From: Haberlea rhodopensis
Taxonomy: Eukaryota > Streptophyta > Magnoliopsida > Lamiales > Gesneriaceae
Assembly (NCBI GenBank): GCA_907163345.1
Contig: CAJQUN010000009.1
Coordinates: forward strand, 7,068,001-7,132,000
Direction: 5' to 3'
Length of the DNA stretch: 64,000 nucleotides
The notes under the pieces are model-generated. The model was not told the DNA's origin. It saw nothing but the letters and a program-made list of their open reading frames with translations, and searched no databases. Shown here piece by piece: positions 11,949 through 20,926 of this stretch. Each line of letters opens with the position of its first letter. Position 1 is the stretch's first letter. A program made the translations under genes and the position numbers.

Positions 11949-14094
11949 TGGGATAATCCTTTATTTCTCTTCTAGTCGTCAAGATTTGTTATTGCATGAC
12001 CCGAAATTCTCCTGGAAATATTCTGGATATATTTTCTTCTGCTGAAATTTTGATACGAGATGGAGCTAGATCTAAGTTCATTGAGAGATTTTGCATCGAC
12101 TATATTTCTGGTAGCAACTATATTGAGAAGTTTTGGTTTAGCAACATTATATACAACATCGATCAAATTCATAAATTTATTGAGATGTCTGTACGCTGTT
12201 GTAATTTTTCACGCCTGAACTACATGATAACTAAAGTAAAATGAGTTTATGTTGAAGTTTAGAAAATGTTGCAGACTTGTTCAAGTCCATTGTTTCTTTA
12301 TTAGTGCCTTCTAAAATTATTTTTGTCCTCGTAGGTTTATTGAGAGCCCCTCATGCTCAACCTACTGGATTGATTGAATTATGATGTTCGATTAATGTAC
12401 AAGTAGTTTCTTTGGGAATATTATGGTAAATGACTGCCTACATCAACTTGGGTTATCCTAAAATTTTATTGCCAGTTTACATTTCATGTAATGCTAGCCT
12501 AGTAGATGATTGGTACTAACTCGAATTAGGTCATATTGATGCAATTTGTGTTCGTGTATGTCATTAAGCACCTGCCATGCCTTGGGACATGGTCAAACTT
12601 TAGGTAATATGTAAAATATTTTTGGGTTTTAGGAGTGATCAAGGTTTTCTGTGTCCGAAGGACTTTGCTGAGCCATTTCGGCTTCAAGTTGAAACTTGCC
12701 AAATCTAAATTTGGTTAGTACCGGATTACCTGTGTTGAAAATTTTATGGTGGATCCGGGCTACTGAAATGACGCCAGACCTTTGATTTTATCCAATATTG
12801 TGTTTCGGATGCAAAACGAAATTGTTCGAACCACCCAAAGAAGCGAGATGAGTCGGACTCCATTTTTTCTAAGACTACATTTCTTAGAGAGAGATTCCCA
12901 TATATATCTTGTTCGAATGAAAATATATTTCTAGAGCGATCGAGATAGTTTGTGTGAGTTCTTATGTGGATACTTTTTTTGTATTGGAGATAGGAAGGAT
13001 TGGTTGGTGAGTATTGTGTGTGTATTTAGCTTGACACAAGAGGGAACTCTGAGGCATGAGAGATTGGATAATTAATAATGATCAATCATACGTTTATTTA
13101 TAAAAACTCCAATACCCGTCGTCCATGGGGCCATCATTTTAAGGATTGAAGCTTGATTTTTTTATCTTTATGTTTTCTTGTAATAATTAATCCGATTGAA
13201 TAATACAATTCTGCCACTTTTTTTCTTTTCTATTTATGTTATTTTTAAAAAATATATTAAAAAGTCATTTAATAAATAAAATTTTAAAAATTATATTAAT
13301 ATATATATATATTAAATTGAAAATATATAAAAGTAAAAATAATGCAATGTAATATATTTATTAATAAATATTTAATTTATTAATTACATTAATATAAAAT
13401 AAAATTTGAATATATATATATTTACAGTAATAAAATTATATAATATTTATTTTCATAATAAATAAATATGAAAATTGTGAAATTTGTAAGGTAAATAATA
13501 AAAGGTTATTTAAACAGTAAAAATAATAAATAGAAAAAATGGATTATATCTTTCGTGATCACGATTTTATTATACCAAACATAATATTAATAATAATAAC
13601 ATAAGGGCAAAAAAGTAATTCATGATATAATCATAATTACAATCTTAATAATCTTAAAATAAATATATTATTATATATAAAACTATTTTATATCCTATCA
13701 ATCACAATATAACTTACAGCATTATCCACTCATTCGAAGTAAATGTAGTTTGAGCGTATAATGATACTATTGCACAATGTTACATAAATACATGTATGAT
13801 AACAAGAATATTGTTCGATCATAGGGAAGGAGATTTTCAAATTGTTCATTACATAACTCGAATTTGAGTATTTTGCCAAAGTGGGTAATGATAACCAAAA
13901 GAGGAAAAGCCTCTGGTGTCATGATGACGATATTTACAATGACATAATGTGAGAATGAAACAAGGAACGTGGGAGGCTCAACAGTTCATGACAAGGAACT
14001 GCGAAGGTGGAACAATGCAATTTTATTTCAATTATCATTCCTAATAATTTTTGTTTCGTACTACATACATACATTCCTAAAAATCTTTTGATCA
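11949..14094. other. 3' flank of the KH gene and AT-rich intergenic DNA
   Basis: The first few hundred bases should contain the KH gene 3' UTR; several AT-rich poly(A)-signal-like stretches occur but no single site stands out. About 13200-13720 is very AT-rich with short TA runs. I see no gene here. The small open frames near 12000 on both strands have no recognisable domain. Confidence 0.4.
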
Positions 14095-14631
14095 GTGTCA
14101 AACACTTTTAGGACATTGACACTCCCCAGACACGTTTTTTTTTCCATAATTTTTTTAAAAAATAAAATCGGATGCCCATGTCGACACTCCCCTCAAAATC
14201 GGATGCCTGTGTCGGACATGATCAATTGGCGTGTCCGACACGAAAACGACATTTTTGGGGGTTAATTGGACAATTTAAAAAAAAAAAATTGGCTAAAATA
14301 AAATTTGGATGTATTAGTTAAACTTTATGTTAATTGAAGTAATATACATTTGGTGTTAATATGTGTGATACTATGATGATTTTAGTAACATGCATTATTT
14401 ATATGCTTTTTGAATTTGTTAAGAATATTTTTGGTGTTATCTTTTATTTGGACGTGTTTGTTAAAATTTATGTTAATTGAAATAATATGTATTTGATGTT
14501 AGTAAGATTGATACTATGACGATTCCAGTGATATACATTTATGTATATGCTTCTTGAATTTAGTAAGAATATTTTTGTTACTTTTACATGGTTTTAGAAA
14601 TTTTTTTAAAAAAGTGAATTTTAGTATTTTG

Positions 14632-14701
<70 letters not shown>

Positions 14702-14760
14702 TGAAAATTTTGGAAATTCGTGAGTGTCGCCAACTCGCTATGCCAGTGTCCGTGCATCAT
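14095..14760 (+). repeat. GTGTCCGACAC-type dispersed repeat, copy A
   Basis: It begins with GTGTCAAACACTTTTAGGACA and contains several GTGTCCGACAC-like palindromic motifs, then two imperfect tandem copies of a roughly 145-bp AT-rich unit (TTAAACTTTATGTTAATTGA... followed by AAGAATATTTTTG). It ends near GTGTCCGTGCATCAT. Copy B lies at 19151-19800 and a partial copy C at 44775-45115. There is no coding capacity, which fits a non-autonomous transposon. A TA microsatellite has expanded inside this copy. Confidence 0.6.
14634..14699. repeat. (TA)n microsatellite
   Basis: An almost perfect alternating TA run of about 66 bases inside the dispersed repeat. The equivalent position in copy B has only short, interrupted TA stretches, so the run expanded after the copies separated. 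Confidence 0.9.
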
Positions 14761-15617
14761 TGGTTTCGTGTGTGATCTATATTAGCTCATGACTGATCAT
14801 ATTTACTGAACGGTGAATTTGGTATACGCGATAAGAATGGATTAACGAGTGTGTCAACTACCAAACCAAAGCTTGCTTCATTTTTTAAAAACCAAGCAAT
14901 TCATGAGGGAATGTGACTATGAACGATTAATTGCCTGATATTTTTCCCACCTAGGCACTTGGTATTAACTTATACACTGTGCACAGTGGTAATGATTAGG
15001 TGGAAAATTACATATTTTTCTTGTGCCCAAAACACAAATAGCTTTCTATCTGCTGAAATTCATTTATAACACTGACGGTCACAACATAAAACACGGCCAA
15101 CCCGTTTTGCAATCTCTAATATTTACCATCCCCAAGCAAGACAACCATTTTTACGTCCGTTTATTACACTCTAAATAGCTTAATATTTAAAACTATGGAG
15201 TTTAGAAGGTGTGAAGATCAGATCTATGATGCACGAACACTCCTAACAATCATTTGGTGCAGTGTCGAATCTAGATCACATAATGCCGATGCACGATCGT
15301 GTACGGATACGGGTGCGGATGCGCGAGTACGTCAATTTCCAAAAAAAAAAAAAAAGAGTGCGGGTGCGCCTATAAAAAGTTTTATATATACACACACATA
15401 CATATTGATGAAATAAAGTTAAGCATACATAAAACACATCATGTTTGGCAAACTTACATAATTAATTATTTATAGTGCGATTCAAATCTTTTATTCATCG
15501 CTCTTCTAATATGGATAATTATTGTTCTAAAATATATATATTTTAGAGAGTGCAAAAATTAAAATGAATTAATAATTTTTGGTAATAAGATAATGAATTC
15601 GAAAAATGAAACCAAAT
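14761..15617. other. Intergenic DNA with a GATACGGGTGCGGATGCG-type motif
   Basis: No gene is visible. Around 15283-15375 a short CG-rich passage (ACGGATACGGGTGCGGATGCG, then an A-run, then GTGCGGGTGCGCC) stands out from the AT-rich surroundings and looks like the edge of another dispersed repeat. The young Copia element is inserted immediately to the right; the CAAAT at 15613-15617 is its target duplication. Confidence 0.4.
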
Positions 15618-15881
15618 TGTTGGGTTTTTGGCCCATTACCACTCATTCCTTGTTGGGCTTTGGCCCCCCTTTCTTATTGCCTATTAACCGAGCCCCATTC
15701 CATCTCCCTCTTCACTCTCCCCATCTTCCAGAACCTTCACTCCTCTCCTGTCTCTTCGGCTGGCTTTGACCGTGTCCATTGGAACTTGCTCTCCTTCATG
15801 GCTGGACCTCGGTACTCGTCTCCTTCAGTGCTATTAATCAAGGTTATCAATCAAGATTGAAAGTGGAACGAAATCCTTACA
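15618..15881 (+). repeat. 5' LTR of the young Copia element
   Basis: It starts TGTTGGG and ends CTTACA, giving the TG...CA ends typical of LTRs, and is matched by 18614-18877. The interior is CT-rich, unlike the AT-rich host DNA. I see no strong TATA box. Confidence 0.93.
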
Positions 15882-15882
15882 G

Positions 15883-15894
15883 TGGTATCAGAGC
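15883..15894 (+). other. Primer-binding site of the young Copia element
   Basis: TGGTATCAGAGC, complementary to the 3' end of initiator tRNA-Met, begins two bases after the 5' LTR. This fixes the element's orientation as plus. Confidence 0.9.
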
Positions 15895-15929
15895 CAGGTT
15901 CGTGCCTGGTGGAGTGCTCGGTTGACCTC

Positions 15930-16151
15930 GGGCAGTGCTCATTTGGTCTCGGGCAGTGCTCGGTGGACTTCGGGCAGCAGCATGAGTGCTCGGGCAGACC
16001 ACGGGCAGCGACTGGAGTGCTCGGTGGTCTCGGGCAGTGCTTGGTAGGGCTTTGGGCAGCGGCTGGTGTTGTCGGGCAGCGGCTGGAGAGCTCGGGCAGC
16101 TACTGGAATCTCGGGCAGATTCCGGGCAGAACACTTCGGTGTTTCGGGCAG
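15930..16151 (+). repeat. GGGCAG array in the retrotransposon leader
   Basis: Twelve copies of GGGCAG, mostly as CTCGGGCAG and often followed by TGCTCGG or CGGCTGG, are spread over about 220 bases at irregular spacing between the primer-binding site and gag. The tract is strikingly GC-rich next to the AT-rich gag. Long open frames here on both strands follow from the repeat and have no domain. In retroelements this part of the RNA often carries packaging and dimerisation signals; such a role here is inference. Confidence 0.75.
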
Positions 16152-16437
16152 TGTGGTTTCGTCACCCCAGAGCTTTGTCTCTGGGTAGTAAGTGATTATT
16201 TCAACCTTTAATCATTTTACTATTTTGTTTCTAGGTGTTTGTGTCCCTTACCCGTAGGAAAATCCCTATCTGAAGCCACATGCTCGTACACCATTGAGTG
16301 TATTGTGATCTTGTGGGTGATAGCGATTTTTCCTTCCCTTAGCTTGGTTAATTCTTTCATTTTGTGTTTTGTGCCTTGTGGTCCTTGCTTCTGCTGATTG
16401 GTTGTTGAAATTGTGTGTGCCTCCCTGCTTATTTGTG

Positions 16438-17400
16438 ATGGCTTCAATTTCTGGATATAACCTTGAACCTTTTAATGGAAAATCTGATTTTTCTATATGG
16501 CAACAAAAGATGAAAGGAATTTTAATACAACAAAAAGTATTTAAAGCTATTGACGGTAATTGGGCTGAGAACATTACAACTGCTAAGAAACTTGAAGATG
16601 ACGAATATGCTTATTCTTCTATTATCTTGAACTTGTCTGACTCTGTGCTCAGGAAGTGTGGTAAACTATCATCTGCTAGAGAACTTTGGGAAAAATTAGA
16701 AGAAATGTTTACTGAAAAATCTTTGCCTAGTAAACTTTTCTTGTTGGAAAAATTTTTCAGATTCAAGCTAGACTTGAACAAAGACGTAGATAAGAATTTG
16801 GATGTGTTTACTAAGTTAATTCAAGATATTAAATTGACAGGAGATAAGAACATTGACGACTATTCACCTATTGTTCTCTTAAATGCTTTTCCTGAAAATT
16901 ATAGTGATGTAAAATCCGCCATTAAGTACGGTAGGGATTCTATTACATTGGATACTGTAATGAACGGCTTAAAAAGCAAGGAATTAGATTTAAAAGTGAA
17001 CAACGGCGGTAAGCAAGATTCAGGTGAAGTTATGCATGTTAGAGGTAGATCTCAACATAGGTATAACAACAATCATAGATCTGATTATAACCAAAATCAG
17101 AATAATGATAAGAACAAGGGGAAAAGGTCTAAGTCTAGGCCTAATAACAGGAGGTGCTTTAATTGTGGTGATCCTGATCATTTTATTAAAGACTGTCCTG
17201 AAAAGAAAAAACAAAATCAAAATGATAATAACCAATCTTATGAACAAGTGAATCATGCTTCTTTATCTGGTGAAAACTCAGGTGATGTTTTTATGGTGAC
17301 TGACTTATGTGATTCTGTGAATTATGTGCATTCATCTACTGTGTGTGAAAATGAATGGCTAATTGATTCTGGTTGCTCTTATCACATGGTCACCTCTTAG
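16438..17400 (+). CDS. Copia Gag polyprotein with start of protease
   Basis: The likely start is the ATG at 16438 (MASISGYNLEPFNGKSDFSI), because plant Copia Gag proteins usually begin with such a sequence; the frame is also open upstream to 16369. A Gag UBN2/retrotran-like core with the WQQKMKGIL and LWEKLEEMF landmarks is followed by a basic Asn/Lys/Arg-rich stretch, a CCHC zinc knuckle (C-F-N-C-x4-H-x4-C) near 17157-17198, and the protease active-site triad DSG at about 17365. The frame stops at 17398-17400 just after the active site. The remaining protease is in another frame, consistent with a one-base indel in the short T-run before the stop. Gag itself looks intact. Confidence 0.85.
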   Translation: MASISGYNLEPFNGKSDFSIWQQKMKGILIQQKVFKAIDGNWAENITTAKKLEDDEYAYSSIILNLSDSVLRKCGKLSSARELWEKLEEMFTEKSLPSKLFLLEKFFRFKLDLNKDVDKNLDVFTKLIQDIKLTGDKNIDDYSPIVLLNAFPENYSDVKSAIKYGRDSITLDTVMNGLKSKELDLKVNNGGKQDSGEVMHVRGRSQHRYNNNHRSDYNQNQNNDKNKGKRSKSRPNNRRCFNCGDPDHFIKDCPEKKKQNQNDNNQSYEQVNHASLSGENSGDVFMVTDLCDSVNYVHSSTVCENEWLIDSGCSYHMVTS

Positions 17401-18355
17401 AAATTTGTTTTCTAATTATAAAGAAGTTGAAAATGGTTCTGTTTCTATTGCTAATGAGAAACTTTGTAAAGTTGCTGGCATTGGTGATGTTTATTTGAAA
17501 TTTGATTCTGGTTATTCTATGACTCTAAAAGATGTAAGACATGATCCTGCTTTGTGCAATAATTTGATGTCTTGTGCTGGTTTAGAATCATGTGGTCTTG
17601 AGGGTAGATGGGGAAATGGAGTTATGAAAATCATAAAGGGTTCTTTGGTAGTTTTCAAAGGTAAAAAGAAAAGACATCTTTATGTTTGCAAAACTGAATC
17701 TGTATATGATAATGTGAATTCTGTGACTGATGACTTGACTGATCTGTGGCATAGGAGATTAGGTCATATGAGTTCTAAAGGTCTAGAGATTTTGCATGAA
17801 AAAGGTTGCTTTGGTAAAGACGAGTTGTCTTGCATGCCTTTCTGTGATTCGTGTGTTTTTGGCAAACAACAAAGAGTGAAATTCCCGGATTTCCCTTCCC
17901 CTAATGTGACTATGAGTTCTGTGCACGTTGATGAGTCTAAGTCCAGTGCTACTCCTTGCAAGGTGGAGCATTTAACTGATATACTTCCTGTTAATGAACC
18001 TGAAATTCATGGAATGCCTGAAAATCATGATAGTGTTGTTGAACATGAACATGTTGTGCATGATGAATTGGTTGCTAATGAACATGAAGATTTGCATGAT
18101 ATAGCTTATGCTATTAGTTGCTTAATGTATTTGATGGTTAGTACTTGGCATGGTATAGCTTATGCTATTAGTTGCTTAAATAGGTATATGACTAATCCTA
18201 GCATGGTACATTGGATTGTTGTTCAATGGTTGTTATCTGTAGGTGATAATCTAAGTGATTATGTGTTTAATCCTGCTGATATGTGTACTAAGTGTTTGTC
18301 CCTTAGTAAATTTCAATCATGTTTGAAAATTTTAAAATTTGATACTGATGACTGA
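17363..18355 (+). pseudogene. Deleted Copia pol (protease end, pre-integrase, RNase H tail)
   Basis: This 330-codon frame starts inside the protease and continues through the GAG-pre-integrase zinc finger: LWHRRLGH at about 17746 and the later C-x2-C motif CDSCVFGK. It loses similarity after 17930, where an integrase core should begin, and passes through a His/Glu-rich low-complexity linker. It ends with the last part of the Copia RNase H region: YAISCLNRYM, then HWIVVQWLL, then NPADMCTK. Integrase catalytic residues and the reverse transcriptase YVDD motif are absent. A 25-bp sequence occurs twice at the fusion point (18101-18125 and 18155-18179). Continuous reading through the deletion suggests loss of a block of about 2 kb without frame disruption; the protein is unlikely to be functional. 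Confidence 0.8.
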
Positions 18356-18600
18356 TGCATGTTTAGTCCCTTGGTTAGTGTTTTATAACCTGCTGTGTGC
18401 TCGTTATAAAACTGTTACCCTGGTTACTTTCCCACTTTAACTTGCTGTGTGCTTGTTATTGTTTTTCCTTTGTCTGTGCTGTGTGCTATGACAGGAATTT
18501 GGTCCACACAATGCTTTGTGTGTTGTGGGGACCCTTTGGGCGATGATGAGTCATCTATTGGGTTTTTTTTCCTTATGTTGAGGTGGAGCCGGTATTGTGC

Positions 18601-18613
18601 CAAAGTGGAGATT
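18601..18613 (+). other. Polypurine tract
   Basis: AAAGTGGAGATT lies directly upstream of the 3' LTR, the expected site of plus-strand priming in a Copia element. Confidence 0.7.
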
Positions 18614-18877
18614 TGTTGGGTTTTTGGCCCATTACCACTCATTCCTTGTTGGGCTTTGGCCCCCCTTTCTTATTGCCTATTAACCGAGCCCCATTCCATC
18701 TCCCTCTTCACTCTCCCCATCTTCCAGAACCTTCACTCCTCTCCTGTCTCTTCGGCTGGCTTTGACCGTGTCCATTGGAACTTGCTCTCCTTCATGGCTG
18801 GACCTCGGTACTCGTCTCCTTCAGTGCTATTAATCAAGGTTATCAATCGAGATTGAAAGCGGAACGAAATCCTTACA
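18614..18877 (+). repeat. 3' LTR of the young Copia element
   Basis: Matches the 5' LTR along all 264 bases except two transitions near the right end (TCAAG versus TCGAG, AAGTGG versus AAGCGG). It is followed by the target duplication CAAAT. Confidence 0.93.
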
Positions 18878-19150
18878 CAAATATTACCTTCAACATGTTT
18901 TGTAATAATATGAATTTATTAAAAATAACTTACATTATTTTTGGAGAATTAAGAATGTCTAACATTTAAGTTCACGACTTAATAAAGCTTAGTCCTAAAG
19001 CGCCGTATGCGTACTCAATACGCCAGATAATGAATGGTGCGCGACTTAGTAAAACTTAGTGCACCTTAAAGCGGCGCACAAGCACTTAGTGCGTCAGTGC
19101 GAGACTGGAGCGCCAGTACGCGAAGGGGGATATGAGGATTATGGGACTTA
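18878..19150. other. Intergenic DNA with GCGC-rich repeated motif
   Basis: AT-rich at the left; from about 19000 to 19130 the sequence GTGCGC/GCGCCAGTACGC with ACTTAGT recurs several times, suggesting the remains of a repeat into which other elements were inserted. No gene is visible. Confidence 0.35.
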
Positions 19151-19800
19151 GTGTCGGACACTTCTAGGACACCGACACTCCTCGGACATGTGTCAGACAC
19201 TCCACGTGACGTGTCCTTAATTTTTTTAGAAAGATGAAATCGGACACCCGTGTCGGACGTTCCCACGGCCGATGGATGTGTTCGACACAAAAATGACACT
19301 TTTGGGGTTAAATATACAACTTTAAAATATTTTGGCTAAAATAAAATTTGAATATGCTAGTTAAACTTTATGTTAATTGAAGTAATGCATTTGGTGTTAG
19401 TATAAGTGATAGTATGATGATTTCAGTGACATGCACTTATTTATATGTTTTTTTGAATTTGGTAAGAATATTTTTGGTATTATCTCTTATTTAGATGTAT
19501 TTGTTAAACTTTATGTTAATTGAAGTAATATGTATTTGATATTAGTATGCGTGATATTATGATGATTCAATGACATACATTTATTTATATGCTTCTTGAA
19601 TGTAAGAATATTTGTGTTGCTTTTACAAGGTTTTAGAATTTAAAAATTGTGAATTTTAGTATTTTGTAATATAATATATGTATAATATATATAAAAATAT
19701 ACAGACGTGTCATAGCCGTGTCGTATTCTGAAAATTTTGAAATTTCGTGTGTCATATTGTGTCGTGTTATTATTCTCGTGACAATGTCCGTGAATTGTAG
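19151..19800 (+). repeat. GTGTCCGACAC-type dispersed repeat, copy B
   Basis: Collinear with 14095-14760: GTGTCGGACACTTCTAGGACA start, GTGTCGGACGT and GTGTTCGACACAAAAATGACA blocks, two tandem AT-rich units, then GTGTCGTATTCTGAAAATTTTG and ending near AATGTCCGTG. Identity to copy A is high by eye, apart from the TA expansion. No open frame of interest. Confidence 0.6.
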
Positions 19801-20926
19801 GATTAGATAGTAAGTGCATAGTATTTTTCCTTAATATTTTAAAATCTTGATATTATTAGCCTTTAAAATCAATTATTATATTTTAATTTAAAATCTCAAT
19901 TATTCGTCTTTTCCGAATAACCAGCCGCTGACAACTAAAAAGACGTAATAAAAATCATGTTTTGTTGGATTCCTGTGGGCAGGTCAAAGTTGACAAGTTT
20001 TTTTTTTTAAATTAATTGTCTCTTTTACAAATATATAATATATATATATAGTAGTGGTGTCCCCTTTTTATTAAATATAAAAAAAATTATTTTATGAAAA
20101 TAACAGTAATCTGAAATATATAATGAATTTGTCAAACAGGTAATAGTAGAGAAATTTGCTTATTTTGAAAACTATTTCCAAGTCAAGAAAATAAAATATA
20201 TTATCAATCTTGTTTTAGCTTTTTTTTTTTTTTTTGTAATTATATATTGACCACGCGTTCATACATTTCTAGTCAATAATTATTTTCTTTAAGAAATTCA
20301 AAAATTATTTTCTATAAACTATCTTTTAACTTATATAAAAATAATAATATTATGTTTCAATCGGCAAACCTAAAATATTATATTTTGTAACATATATATA
20401 CTTTTATAAAGTATGACATTACTTTTACCAATAACTTCATTCATGTTGAATAAATAAAACAAGTATCACATTCATATTATAATAATAATAATGGTAAAAA
20501 AATTTGGAACCCAAAAAAATCAACGAAAAATATTCTGAACGAAAGAAATTTTTGGATAAGACATACACATCGCGAGCGAATCGACTTGATTCTTATATGA
20601 TTTATATATACTGTCTCAATCTATAGAGAGTAAGAATTTAGCTTTTTATTGTTGTAGGGATTATTTTAATATAATTTAAATTATATTTTATATTTAAATT
20701 TAATATATATATAAGTTGACTATGAAGCAGTCTCGAACAGCGTGAATTCATATTTTATTTTGTATAAAAGTTGACAAAAAATTATAATTATTAATCTATT
20801 TTCGTTTTCCAAAATTTCCTCTCATTTCTATATATTTCCTTTCTGCTCGACGGAAAGCTCGACTTTTGTCATCTTCTCATTCTGATTTTTTTGGTTGCTA
20901 TTTTTCTCTTGTGATTGTTCAATATC
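19801..20926 (+). promoter_or_regulatory. Upstream region and leader of the copper chaperone gene
   Basis: Very AT-rich with no gene. Close to the start codon, TCTATATATTTCC (about 20828) could be a TATA box, followed by a CT-rich probable leader up to 20926. The ATG context is AATATCATGTCT. No metal-response element can be named with confidence. Confidence 0.3.

Larger units (their letters stand above)
15618..18877 (+). mobile_element. Young, internally deleted Copia LTR retrotransposon
   Basis: The two LTRs are 264 bp each and differ at only two positions by eye. The element is flanked by CAAAT on both sides (15613-15617 and 18878-18882), a perfect 5-bp target duplication. The order is 5' LTR, tRNA-Met primer-binding site, long leader, gag with zinc knuckle, protease, GAG-pre-integrase region, then an abrupt jump to the last part of RNase H, polypurine tract and 3' LTR. 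The integrase core and nearly all reverse transcriptase are missing, so the copy cannot mobilise itself. Such low LTR divergence implies recent insertion, so it was probably copied by enzymes of an intact relative. The element is only 3.26 kb, against about 5 kb for a full Copia. Confidence 0.92.

Noticed and set aside
15882..16211. Open frames of about 70-110 codons on both strands between the Copia LTR and gag
   Set aside because: They are produced by the GGGCAG array in the leader, have no domain, and are out of frame with Gag.
17020..17256. Hydrophobic frames on both strands overlapping gag
   Set aside because: Shadow frames of the Asn/Lys-rich gag segment; the Gag reading has the zinc knuckle and conserved core.
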